Source: an uncultured Verrucomicrobiales bacterium (lineage in GTDB: Bacteria; Verrucomicrobiota; Verrucomicrobiia; Verrucomicrobiales; Akkermansiaceae). Taken from it: 34,399 bases of DNA. Positions within the stretch are counted from its first letter, which is position 1. The number at the start of each line of letters is the position of its first letter. Under the pieces are notes generated by a model, which worked only from the letters and a program-made list of their open reading frames with translations, did not search any database and had not been told where the DNA came from. The position numbers and the translations under genes are program-made. Below, in pieces: positions 24,007 to 34,345 of this stretch. The DNA is taken from positions 1 to 34,399 of the forward strand of contig CALBJX010000049.1 in assembly GCA_937893015.1 (NCBI GenBank), written 5' to 3'.

Positions 24007-25200
24007 CTTGCGCTTGCGCTTGTTCGCCGGCTTGCTCGGCGCAGGGGCGGGCTTGGCCGGGGCGGGGGCCGCCGCGGGAGCGGGAGCCTCAGGCGCATTC
24101 TTAACGGCTTCCTCGGCGGCAGCCTTCAGTTCCGGCGTGATGGGCTCGGTCTGGATATCGGGATTGCCCTCGGTCTCCTTTTGTTCGGCAGCGGCTGCGT
24201 TGATGGCTCCGGCCACGGCCTGAATGGCGGGGATAAGGGCATCGTAGCAACGCTTGGTCTGCGCTTTCACGTCCAGCCGCGGGCTGCTGTTGTTGAGCTG
24301 CTTGCAGATGTTGGCGCCCAGCACCCAAGCGGAAAGCGCTTCCTTGGAACGGCCTGCCGCATTGTCCAGATTGCCGAGAGCGGTCAGCAGCTTCACATAG
24401 GAGATGGACATGGAGGAGGAGAGCACTTTCAGGTTTGCCACCAGCTCCTGCCCTTTCAAGTAGGTCGTGCGGGCTTCCTCGGGATCTTCAGCGAGGCGCT
24501 GGCAGTCGCCGAGGCAGCGGATGCTGTCCAGCAAATCCGTCGCTGCGAGGGAGAGCTCGGGGGCTACTTCGCCGCCCTTGGGCTCCGTGCCTTCTGCCGG
24601 GGCCACGGCATCGAACAGAGACTGCGCGACGGCCAGTGCGGCCTCGTAGTGGGGCAGGGCCTCGGCGGGCTTGTTCTGCATCAGCAGGCAGGAGCCGAAC
24701 CCGTTTTCGATGTCGCTCTCGCAGCGCTTGGCCTCCGTACCATTGCGGAGGTCCTCAGGCAGGGCCTGAAGCTCCGTCTGCGCACGCCGGAACGCATCGA
24801 GAGCCTTGCCGGAATTGAGATCGCGCAGGGTGGAAGCAATCTGCAGAGCGAGCCGCATGCGCTCCATGGAGCCTTCGCTGTCCTTTGCCAGCTCAGTGTA
24901 GTAGGTTTCCTGCTTTTCCAGCAGCACCTTCACCTCCTCGTTGAGTTCAGGGAAGGCCGCGGGGTCCGTCACCTTACCGAGCAGCTCATAGAGCATCTCC
25001 CGGAAGAGGTCCTCGCGGGCTTGCGCCTGCGCGTCCGCGGGGGCTTCCGCTGACTCGGGCGCAGAGACTTCCGTCGCAGGTTCGGTAGGGGCGGTCTGCT
25101 CCTCCTTGTCATCACAGGAGCTGAGACAGAACAGGGAAAGCGCACCCAGAGCCGTCAGTTTCAGGGCGGGTACGCGCGAAGAGGAAGCAAAAGATTTCAT
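24004..25200 (-). CDS. Lipoprotein with helical-repeat region, function unknown
   Basis: The 398-residue product has a lipoprotein signal ending in the lipobox LSSC with the acylated cysteine at residue 29, followed by Asp-Asp and a low-complexity acidic/Ala/Pro linker (about 30-60). The central part (about 65-340) is mostly amphipathic helix with segments such as AEALPHYEAALAVAQSLFDA that resemble tetratricopeptide units, so a protein-protein scaffold is plausible. The C-terminus is Ala/Pro/Lys-rich and ends in a basic KRKRK. No enzyme motif is seen. The promoter lies right before the ATG with an almost leaderless geometry and is divergent from the next lipoprotein gene, with about 200 bp between the two starts. 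Confidence 0.85.
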   Translation of the reverse strand: MKSFASSSRVPALKLTALGALSLFCLSSCDDKEEQTAPTEPATEVSAPESAEAPADAQAQAREDLFREMLYELLGKVTDPAAFPELNEEVKVLLEKQETYYTELAKDSEGSMERMRLALQIASTLRDLNSGKALDAFRRAQTELQALPEDLRNGTEAKRCESDIENGFGSCLLMQNKPAEALPHYEAALAVAQSLFDAVAPAEGTEPKGGEVAPELSLAATDLLDSIRCLGDCQRLAEDPEEARTTYLKGQELVANLKVLSSSMSISYVKLLTALGNLDNAAGRSKEALSAWVLGANICKQLNNSSPRLDVKAQTKRCYDALIPAIQAVAGAINAAAAEQKETEGNPDIQTEPITPELKAAAEEAVKNAPEAPAPAAAPAPAKPAPAPSKPANKRKRK

Positions 25201-25208
25201 ACGCGCCT

Positions 25209-25237
25209 ATTGTGACTGTTCGGGGGGCCGCCGTCAA
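25209..25237 (-). promoter_or_regulatory. Promoter of the TPR-like lipoprotein
   Basis: TTGACG, a 17-bp spacer and CACAAT on the minus strand, ending eight bases before the ATG. Confidence 0.5.
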
Positions 25238-25350
25238 GCTCATTCTGCAAGGAATGGCCTGAAATGACGCGCTCATGTGCGTCTGAAAACGCGCAGCGGA
25301 GGAAGAAAGATTTTTTTTGCATTTTTTTTGCTGTGGATGCAAGTTTTTGC

Positions 25351-25380
25351 TTGTCTTTCGGCATGTTGATTCGCTACAAT
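25351..25380 (+). promoter_or_regulatory. Promoter of the acidic-tail lipoprotein
   Basis: TTGTCT, an 18-bp spacer and TACAAT, giving a leader of about 12 nt. The stretch just upstream has two runs of eight T around 25312-25329. Confidence 0.5.
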
Positions 25381-25398
25381 GAAGAACACCGAGATATC

Positions 25399-26244
25399 AT
25401 GAAACATTTCCCCTCTCTCAAGCATCTGGCTTTTGCCTGCGGTCTTGCCGCTACCGCTTCCTTCGTCTCCTCTTGCTCCACTGCGACGCTGCCGCAGACG
25501 CGTGCTTCTCAGCTCGCGGCCTCGACCGCTGTGGTGTACAGCTACAATGACTCCAACTCCGCCACCACTCGCGTGTGCAACGAGGCCGGCCCTCTGCCGG
25601 AAGCGACTGCCCGCGCCATCCGAATTTGGCTGGAGAACTCCACGGTGAAGAACTTCTCCTACGCCTATCCGCAGTACTACATCGCCATGACCTGCCCCAA
25701 GACGGGAAAACAGCAGGTGTGGGGCGTGTGCTCTGATGGTCAGGGCAACCTGGTGGGTCTTCTCATCCCCCGCAACGGCGTGGCCGCTTGGGATCTTCCC
25801 TTCGTGGGTGACTACAAGATGTATGTCTGCGACACCAAGCAGCGCAAGGCTCTCAGCGACACCATCATGGAGTCCCTCTCCGATGCCGGCTACGACACCT
25901 TCCGTCTTGAAGCCCGTAAGGCTTCCGGGCTGACGCAGGAGCAGTACCTCATCTCCAAGCCCCTGACGGATGCGGAGAAGGCCCGCATCGCCGAGCTGAA
26001 GGCTAAGGAAGAAGCCGCCGCCAAGGCCGCTGAAGAAGCCGCTGCCAAGGCTGCCGAAGCCGGTACCGAGGCCCCCGCCGCCGATGACGAGGAGACCTCC
26101 CCCGCCACGCCCGATGCCGTGACCGAGGATTCCGATGACGATGCCGCCGATGACAGCAGCTCCGATGATTCCTCCGATGATGAGGATTCCGCCTCCGACG
26201 ACAGCAGCTCGGACGACGATTCCTCCTCTGACGACGACTTCTAA
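25399..26244 (+). CDS. Lipoprotein with Ala/Glu helix and Ser/Asp-rich tail, function unknown
   Basis: The 281-residue product has a lipoprotein signal with lipobox VSSC and the acylated cysteine at residue 26. A folded part (about 30-195) contains the aromatic-rich stretch KNFSYAYPQYYIAM and a following WGVCSDGQGNLVGLLIPRNG. Then comes a short Ala/Glu/Lys helix with EAAAKAAEEAAAKAAEAG (about 212-230). The last ~50 residues are almost only Ser, Asp and Glu, for example DDSSSDDSSDDEDSASDDSS. Such tails can bind calcium or act as a flexible surface spacer; which applies is not shown. The start is chosen for the signal peptide, although the frame extends far upstream. An intrinsic terminator follows the stop, so it is monocistronic. 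I do not recognise the family. Confidence 0.87.
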   Translation: MKHFPSLKHLAFACGLAATASFVSSCSTATLPQTRASQLAASTAVVYSYNDSNSATTRVCNEAGPLPEATARAIRIWLENSTVKNFSYAYPQYYIAMTCPKTGKQQVWGVCSDGQGNLVGLLIPRNGVAAWDLPFVGDYKMYVCDTKQRKALSDTIMESLSDAGYDTFRLEARKASGLTQEQYLISKPLTDAEKARIAELKAKEEAAAKAAEEAAAKAAEAGTEAPAADDEETSPATPDAVTEDSDDDAADDSSSDDSSDDEDSASDDSSSDDDSSSDDDF

Positions 26245-26273
26245 AGCGCCGCCCGGAACACGATTTTCCCCCG

Positions 26274-26305
26274 TCCCCCTTCGCTTCGGTGAAGGGGGAT
26301 TTTTT
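26274..26305 (+). terminator. Terminator of the acidic-tail lipoprotein gene
   Basis: TCCCCCTTC pairs with GAAGGGGGA around a TTCG-containing loop and runs into six T. Confidence 0.9.
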
Positions 26306-26328
26306 GTGGCCCGGTGCGGGAAATGTGA

Positions 26329-26357
26329 TTGACTTTCGGCGGATTTTTCGCTATACA
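26329..26357 (+). promoter_or_regulatory. nuoA promoter with very short leader
   Basis: TTGACT, a 17-bp spacer and TATACA. The start codon lies 12 bases after the -10 box, so the leader should be about five or six nt, too short for a ribosome-binding site. Confidence 0.65.
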
Positions 26358-26369
26358 TAGTCATCCGCT

Positions 26370-26762
26370 ATGCTTCAGGAATACTTTTCAGCTCTCATTC
26401 AGTTCATTGCCGGCTTCGGCTTTGCCGGTCTCATCATTGTTCTGAGCGTCCTGTTCGGTCGCCGCGCCAAGACCCGCCCCTCCATGGAGGTGCCTTACGA
26501 ATGCGGTAACGTGCCCGAGGGCGACGGCAGCCCCGCGCTCTGGAATGTCAAGTTCTACCTCGTTGCCATCCTCTTCCTCGTCTTTGACCTTGAGGTGATT
26601 TTCCTCTATCCCTGGGCTCTGGGCTTCAAGGATATCGTGATGGAGAACGGCTCTGCCTTCGGGGCCATGACCGCCTTCATCGCCATCCTCATGGTCGCCT
26701 ATCTCTACGCTTGGGGCAAGGGTGTCATCGTGTGGCACAAGAACCCCTCCGCCCGCGACTGA
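26370..26762 (+). CDS. nuoA: NADH-quinone oxidoreductase subunit A, stand-alone
   Basis: The 130-residue product is the small three-helix membrane subunit of respiratory complex I. It shows the family signature: a first helix (about 10-30), the loop with PYECGNVPEG, the strongly conserved second helix FYLVAILFLVFDLEVIFLYPWA and a third helix near 95-115. The promoter sits right before it and a strong intrinsic terminator after it, so it is expressed as a single gene. nuoB and the other complex I genes, which usually follow nuoA directly, are absent from the window; metH comes next. Either the remaining genes are elsewhere or this is an extra copy. Confidence 0.95.
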   Translation: MLQEYFSALIQFIAGFGFAGLIIVLSVLFGRRAKTRPSMEVPYECGNVPEGDGSPALWNVKFYLVAILFLVFDLEVIFLYPWALGFKDIVMENGSAFGAMTAFIAILMVAYLYAWGKGVIVWHKNPSARD

Positions 26763-26788
26763 TACGGAGATTGAAAGAAAAAACTTCC

Positions 26789-26825
26789 GCCCTGTTGGGG
26801 AAATTTCTCCGACAGGGCTTTTTTT
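26789..26825 (+). terminator. Terminator of nuoA
   Basis: GCCCTGTTGG pairs with CCGACAGGGC (one G-T pair), and the stem is followed by seven T. Confidence 0.9.
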
Positions 26826-26856
26826 GAGCCTGTAAGCTAATTCCTACTCTTCTTAT

Positions 26857-30600
<3,744 letters not shown>

Positions 30601-30617
30601 GTTGCCGCCGGGTAAAG

Positions 30618-30651
30618 AAAAGCGGTCTGACGTTTGCGTCAGACCGCTTTT
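30618..30651. terminator. Bidirectional terminator between metH and the FHA operon
   Basis: A perfect 15-bp stem AAAAGCGGTCTGACG with CGTCAGACCGCTTTT and a four-base loop ends both converging units. The stop codon of the minus-strand gene lies inside it. Its GTCTGACG core resembles those at 8759-8790 and 11572-11603. Confidence 0.92.
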
Positions 30652-31223
30652 GGGGAGGAGCTCGCCGCCTTGGCGGTTTTCCGTTTGGCTTTCTTTTTCC
30701 GTTTGGGCTTGCGCTTGGCTTTCTTGGGGCGTTGGCGCTGGAGCTCAACCTGCATGAGCAGCAAGGTGAAGGCGGAACCGGCTTCCACCCGCACGCGGGA
30801 GTGGCGGGAGACCGCGTCGGCGAGCGTCACCATGCGTTGCAGCATGGCTGCGTATTCTTCGGTATCCAGCTCGGCGTGGGTGTCGGTGATGAGGTTGTGG
30901 AGCTCGATGAGGCGGCGGTAAAAACCGAGCCAGTCTTCGCCGGGCTCCGCGCAGAGGGAGCCCATCAGCGCATCAGGCAGGGCGTTGAGTGTGCGCTCAA
31001 TCTTGCGCAGCTGTGCGGCATGCGTGCGCTCTTTGGTGCGGGAGACCGCTGCTTCCAGCGCGTGGCGCACGGGCGTTTCAAAGGCACCGAAGGCCTCTAA
31101 CACCTCGACGGGTACATGTCCGTGGTCGAGGAGCTCGCCCTCGCGTCGCGCTTGTTGTTCGAAGAGCCGCTCCATGGCCACGAGACGGCCTTGGGGCGTC
31201 AGCACTTGGGTATCGAACAACAT
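30639..31223 (-). CDS. Helical protein with strongly basic C-terminal tail, function unknown
   Basis: The 194-residue product starts MLFDTQVLTPQGRLVAM and is mostly predicted helix, with regular charged/hydrophobic segments such as RRLIELHNLITDTHAELDT. The last ~35 residues are extremely basic (KKAKRKPKRKKKAKRKTAK), typical of contact with nucleic acid or another polyanion. I do not recognise the family. It lies 31 bases after the FHA gene on the same strand and shares its transcript, so the two probably act together. The ATG used is the one after that gap; an in-frame ATG further upstream would overlap the FHA gene by some 20 bases. The convergent terminator with metH closes the unit. Confidence 0.75.
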   Translation of the reverse strand: MLFDTQVLTPQGRLVAMERLFEQQARREGELLDHGHVPVEVLEAFGAFETPVRHALEAAVSRTKERTHAAQLRKIERTLNALPDALMGSLCAEPGEDWLGFYRRLIELHNLITDTHAELDTEEYAAMLQRMVTLADAVSRHSRVRVEAGSAFTLLLMQVELQRQRPKKAKRKPKRKKKAKRKTAKAASSSPKAV

Positions 31224-31254
31224 GGCGGTGCGGAAAAGGAAGATAGGCGGCGTC

Positions 31255-31731
31255 TCAGAACAGCATGTCGGCACGCAGGTTGAGGGTGCCGATGGTCAAG
31301 GTATCGCCGTCAGCAAGCGGGTAGCCGTAGCTCGGGGTGAGCGGGCGGCTGTTGATGAAGCTGCCGTTGGTGGAGCCGAGGTCGACGACGGCGAGCCCGT
31401 TGTCGTTGAGCTCCAGACGAAGGTGCAGGCGGGAGACGCCGTTTTCGGGAAGGGGGACATCCGCCATGGCGGCATCGCGACCGATGGTGACACCGCCGTC
31501 CCGACTGATGGCTGAGAAAGGAATGGCGATATCCCACAGCGTACCATCACTCAGATAGCCGCTGAGGCGCAGGGAGGAGGCCACAGGGGCTTCCTCAGCC
31601 GCCGGTGCAGGAGCGGAGGCTTCCTCCTGGGCGCGGCGTGCTGCAATCACGGAACGCAGTGCATTGAGTTCCTGTTCCAGAGCGCAGGCGCGCTTCTCCA
31701 ATTCATCAATACTGAGTTCTTCGCCCATCAT
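31255..31731 (-). CDS. FHA-domain protein with N-terminal coiled coil
   Basis: The 158-residue product has a short N-terminal coiled coil (about 6-38, LEKRACALEQELNALRSVIA), an Ala/Pro/Glu linker, and a forkhead-associated domain from about 55 to the end. The phosphothreonine-reading residues are all present: G84-R85, S100-R-L-H103 and the S120-T-N-G123 loop. FHA domains bind phosphothreonine peptides made by Ser/Thr kinases, but no kinase gene is in the window. It is first in a two-gene unit with the basic-tailed protein. The TAGAAT -10 box ends six bases before the Met-Met start, so the mRNA should be leaderless. Confidence 0.92.
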   Translation of the reverse strand: MMGEELSIDELEKRACALEQELNALRSVIAARRAQEEASAPAPAAEEAPVASSLRLSGYLSDGTLWDIAIPFSAISRDGGVTIGRDAAMADVPLPENGVSRLHLRLELNDNGLAVVDLGSTNGSFINSRPLTPSYGYPLADGDTLTIGTLNLRADMLF

Positions 31732-31737
31732 GCGCCT

Positions 31738-31766
31738 ATTCTAACCCATCCGCCCCCGCGCTGCAA
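31738..31766 (-). promoter_or_regulatory. FHA gene promoter, predicted leaderless start
   Basis: TTGCAG, a 17-bp spacer and TAGAAT, then six bases and the ATG. The spacing to the start codon equals that of lipA and the Fic gene. Confidence 0.65.
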
Positions 31767-31770
31767 GGAA

Positions 31771-31791
31771 AATGTACAAGGGACAATGTAC
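31771..31791. repeat. Heptamer array between folE2 and the FHA gene
   Basis: Three heptamers AATGTAC/AAGGGAC/AATGTAC directly follow the -35 region of the FHA promoter and abut the folE2 stop codon. Confidence 0.6.
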
Positions 31792-31793
31792 AT

Positions 31794-32582
31794 TCACACG
31801 AGCGTACGCTCGACCAGAGCGTAGGCGTTGTGGTTGTGGATGGACTCAAAGTTTTCCGCTTCCACGCGGTACCAGGAAAAGGCTTTGTAGCGTTCGGTGG
31901 CGACGGCAACATTGCGGACGAGGTCTTCCACAAAGACGGGGTGCTCGTAGGCGTGGTCGGTCACGAACTTTTCATCAGGGCGCTTGAGCAGGCTATAGAG
32001 CTGGCAACTGGCGCAGTCTTCGATGAGGTCGATGAGGTCTTCAATCCACACGGGTTCGCCCGAGAAGCGGACGGAGTAGGTGACGATGCCGCGCTGGTTG
32101 TGCGCACTCTGCTTGCTCATGGCCTTGGAGCAGGGGCACAGGGTGGTGACGGGCACCTTGATGGTGAGGGTGAAGCTGCCCGCTTTGCCGCGCTCGGCGT
32201 CGATTTCGTAGCGCACGTCGTAGTCCATCATACCGGGCTTGCCGGAAACAGGGGCCTTCTTCATGCGGAAGAAGGGAAACTCGATTTCCACGTGGGCACG
32301 TTGCGCGTTGAGCTTGGTGAGCAGGCGGGAGGGCAGGCGCACGGCGGTGTGGACATCCAGATAGCGTTTGTGCTCGTGCAACGCTTCCACAAAGCGGCTC
32401 ATGTGCGTTCCCTTGTACTGCTCGGGCAAATCGACCATGAGGGCCACCGTGGCGACGGTGGATTGGGTGCGCTCCTCCTTGTCACTGATGACAATGGGAA
32501 AACGAATGTCGCGCACGCCGACGCGGTCGATGGAAATGCGACGCGCATCGGGTTCGTTCTGCATGTCCTTGAGCTCTTTCAT
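31794..32582 (-). CDS. folE2: GTP cyclohydrolase FolE2 (type IB)
   Basis: The 262-residue enzyme converts GTP to dihydroneopterin triphosphate, the first step of folate and also of queuosine precursor synthesis. Family signatures: VGVRDIRFPI near residue 22, GKPGMMDYDV near 115, and the metal-binding segment VTTLCPCSKAMS with C149/C151, followed by HNQRG (H161). This type can use metals other than zinc, and in several bacteria it is induced under zinc limitation. The start MKELKDMQN is preferred; a TTG farther upstream would run through the hairpin before the gene. It lies behind rpsR, separated by a terminator-like hairpin, so it has its own control or depends on read-through. The product supplies folate to metH in a general sense. 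Confidence 0.93.
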   Translation of the reverse strand: MKELKDMQNEPDARRISIDRVGVRDIRFPIVISDKEERTQSTVATVALMVDLPEQYKGTHMSRFVEALHEHKRYLDVHTAVRLPSRLLTKLNAQRAHVEIEFPFFRMKKAPVSGKPGMMDYDVRYEIDAERGKAGSFTLTIKVPVTTLCPCSKAMSKQSAHNQRGIVTYSVRFSGEPVWIEDLIDLIEDCASCQLYSLLKRPDEKFVTDHAYEHPVFVEDLVRNVAVATERYKAFSWYRVEAENFESIHNHNAYALVERTLV

Positions 32583-32610
32583 GGCAAGGGGCAGGGGGGT
32601 GACATTCGGG

Positions 32611-32690
32611 AAAAACGAGAGGAGCTTGCAAACCGCGGGGCTTGCAAGCTCCCTCAATCAACGACATTATGCCGTCGAGGACTCCTCGAT
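32611..32690 (-). terminator. Structured leader/terminator between rpsR and folE2
   Basis: On the minus strand an 11-bp stem GGAGCTTGCAA with TTGCAAGCTCC is followed by TCTCG and five T, a plausible terminator for the ribosomal operon. Just before it lies a palindrome TCGAGGAGTCCTCGA (32676-32690) and a pairing TCCCTCA...TGAGGGA that would enclose it and overlap the terminator stem. These could be alternative folds, so attenuation of folE2 is possible. Confidence 0.5.
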
Positions 32691-32701
32691 GAGGGAAAAA
32701 A

Positions 32702-32947
32702 TCAGGGGAGCAGGTTCACGGCACGGGCGCGACGGATTTCGCGCGTGATCTTGCGGTGCATCTTGGCGGAAACGCCCGTGACGCGGCGGGGCAGGATCTT
32801 ACCCGTCTCGGAAGTGAACTTGGAAAGGAACTCAGGGTTGGTCATGTCGACGGCGCCGGCGGGGATGTCGATGCGGCGGCGGGGCATGCAACGATTGCAG
32901 GTGCGGAAACGAATGCGGCGTTCGACGCTGTGGAATTCTCCCATCAT
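32702..32947 (-). CDS. rpsR: 30S ribosomal protein bS18
   Basis: The 81-residue product belongs to the small subunit platform, where it pairs with bS6. The C-terminal half is unmistakable: FTSETGKILPRRVTGVSAKMHRKITREIRRARAVNLLP. The N-terminus has a CNRC pair (RTCNRCMPRRR), a remnant or partial form of the zinc-binding ribbon found in some family members. Two adjacent ATG codons can serve as start; the first is taken. It lies 36 bases after rpmG on the same strand, so both are probably on one mRNA together with the DksA-like gene. rpsF and rplI, frequent neighbours in other bacteria, are not here. Confidence 0.95.
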   Translation of the reverse strand: MMGEFHSVERRIRFRTCNRCMPRRRIDIPAGAVDMTNPEFLSKFTSETGKILPRRVTGVSAKMHRKITREIRRARAVNLLP

Positions 32948-32983
32948 AATCGTATAATCGGTGTGTAGGGGTTCAGGCGCAGG

Positions 32984-33157
32984 TTAGCGCATCTCGCGGT
33001 GCAGGGTGCGACGCTTCAAGTAGGGGTTGAACTTAACCTTCTCCAGACGACCGGGGGTGCGCTGGCTCTTCTTGTTGCGGGTCGTGACGTAGCGGGACGG
33101 GGTCTTACCCTCGGCCTTAGCCTCCGTGCATTCGAGGATGATGATATCTCTGGGCAT
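32984..33157 (-). CDS. rpmG: 50S ribosomal protein bL33
   Basis: The 57-residue product starts MPRDIIILECTEAK and continues with the family core SRYVTTRNKKSQRTPGRLE and FNPYLKRRTLHREMR. Only one cysteine is present, so this is the form without the zinc-binding four-cysteine ribbon. It sits at the large-subunit E site region. The gene is 37 bases downstream of the DksA-like gene and 36 bases before rpsR, which implies one operon. The stop TAA is read at 32984-32986. Confidence 0.95.
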   Translation of the reverse strand: MPRDIIILECTEAKAEGKTPSRYVTTRNKKSQRTPGRLEKVKFNPYLKRRTLHREMR

Positions 33158-33194
33158 AATTGCGTAATGTTGACTTGCGGGGGCAGATTATACA

Positions 33195-34202
33195 CTATTC
33201 TTCGTCCTCGTCAAGAGAAATTGCATTTTCCATGTCATTTTGTAAATTCGCGTACCCGACCTGGTCGCTCTGGCGGGCGCGATAATTGGCGTAGGAGCCG
33301 TATTTTTTCTCGTATTCCTCCTGGCATTTTACGGTGAGACGGCAGAAGGGGCGCACTTGGAGTCGCTTCTTGGGGATGAGGTCGAGCGAGATTTCGCAGA
33401 TGCCGTACACGCCTTTGCGGATGCGCTCCAGCGCGTCGTCGATTTCGCGGAGCTGCTCGCGGTCCTTGTCCAGCAGGCGGATGGTGAGGTCGCGCACCTC
33501 GGCCTCGCTGCCCGCGTCGCCGATGTGCTGACCGGAGGAGGAGGAGACGTTGGAGGCGCCGCTGCGGAGGTGGTCGCGGGTGACATTCTGCATGTTGGGC
33601 ACCAGCTCATTGCGGAGCTGCAGGAGTGCGGCTTGCTGTTCCTTCAGGAAAGCGGGCCATTCCTTGTCGGCCTTCAGCGCGGCCATCTGCTCGCGGAGCT
33701 TTTTCACACGGGCTTTTTCCTCGGCGGTGAGGGAATCTTTTGCCTTGGTGCTCTTCTTGGGCGCGGGCTTGGCAGCGGGCTTGGCAGCGGGCTTCGCGGG
33801 TGCGGCCTTCTTCGCAGGAGCGGGCTTGGCAGCGGGCTTCGCGGGTGCGGCCTTCTTCGCAGGAGCAGGCTTGGCAGCGGGCTTCGCGGGCGCGGCCTTT
33901 TTCGCAGGAGCGGGCTTGGCAGCGGGCTTCGCGGGTGCGGCCTTTTTCGCAGGCGCGGGCTTGACGGCGGGCTTCGCGGGCGCGGCCTTTTTCGCAGGAG
34001 CGGGCTTGGCAGCGGGTTTTGCGGGTGCGGCTTTCTTCGCGGGAGCGGGCTTGGCAGCGGGCTTCGCGGGTGCGGCTTTCTTTGCAGGAGCAGGTTTCGC
34101 GGGCGTCGCCTTCTTGGCAGGAGCGGGTTTCTTGGTGGCGGCGGTGGCCTTAGCAGCGGGCTTTTTCGCCGTTTCAGCAGTCTTTTTCTTCGGTGTGGCC
34201 AT
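33195..34202 (-). CDS. DksA/TraR-like protein with Lys/Ala/Pro-repeat N-terminus and degenerate zinc finger
   Basis: The 335-residue product joins two parts. Residues 1-155 are a histone-H1-like tail made of Lys, Ala and Pro, including seven copies of a 15-residue unit (PAPAKKAAPAKPAAK and variants). Residues about 160-335 resemble DksA/TraR: a long coiled coil (KKLREQMAALKADKEW onward, then RLLDKDREQLREIDDALERIRKG) and the GVYGICEISLDLIP segment that starts the zinc finger. Of the usual four cysteines only the first (C269) and last (C293) align; the second is Ser and the third is Thr, with an extra Cys at 287. DksA-type factors bind RNA polymerase in the secondary channel. The basic tail could contact DNA or rRNA. 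It appears to head the rpmG-rpsR operon. Confidence 0.85.
   Translation of the reverse strand: MATPKKKTAETAKKPAAKATAATKKPAPAKKATPAKPAPAKKAAPAKPAAKPAPAKKAAPAKPAAKPAPAKKAAPAKPAVKPAPAKKAAPAKPAAKPAPAKKAAPAKPAAKPAPAKKAAPAKPAAKPAPAKKAAPAKPAAKPAAKPAPKKSTKAKDSLTAEEKARVKKLREQMAALKADKEWPAFLKEQQAALLQLRNELVPNMQNVTRDHLRSGASNVSSSSGQHIGDAGSEAEVRDLTIRLLDKDREQLREIDDALERIRKGVYGICEISLDLIPKKRLQVRPFCRLTVKCQEEYEKKYGSYANYRARQSDQVGYANLQNDMENAISLDEDEE
33770..34110 (-). repeat. 45-bp tandem repeat inside the DksA-like gene
   Basis: About seven near-identical 45-bp units encode the PAPAKKAAPAKPAAK repeat. Third-position changes between units (GGT/GGC, TTC/TTT) show they are not recent perfect copies. Copy number is likely to vary between strains. 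Confidence 0.9.
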
Positions 34203-34259
34203 GGTCGTAATCAGAAAACTGGAAAAGTGTTATCAATGCAAAAGCGGACGGATTGTCTG

Positions 34260-34309
34260 CAAATACCACAAACGCAGGAAAAATGCAAGCAGGAAAAATG
34301 TTTCCTGCG
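34260..34309 (-). promoter_or_regulatory. Probable promoter and alternative hairpins upstream of the DksA-like gene
   Basis: TTGCAT (34283-34288), a 17-bp spacer and TATTTG (34260-34265) on the minus strand would give a leader of about 50 nt. Just upstream, TTTCCTGC (34301-34308) can pair with GCAGGAAA at either 34289-34296 or 34274-34281, the second copy lying within the promoter spacer. Confidence 0.4.
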
Positions 34310-34345
34310 TGTGCATGACAAAGAAGAGACAGCGGCAAAGGGGAA

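Noticed and set aside
26763..26856. A cobalamin riboswitch before metH
   Set aside because: Only about 30 bases remain after the nuoA terminator and no B12-box-like sequence is seen.
32583..32657. A TTG start giving folE2 25 more residues
   Set aside because: The added residues would be read through the terminator-like hairpin and do not resemble the FolE2 N-terminus.
33770..34110. The 45-bp repeats as a CRISPR array
   Set aside because: The units are contiguous without spacers and keep one reading frame coding for a Lys/Ala/Pro tail.
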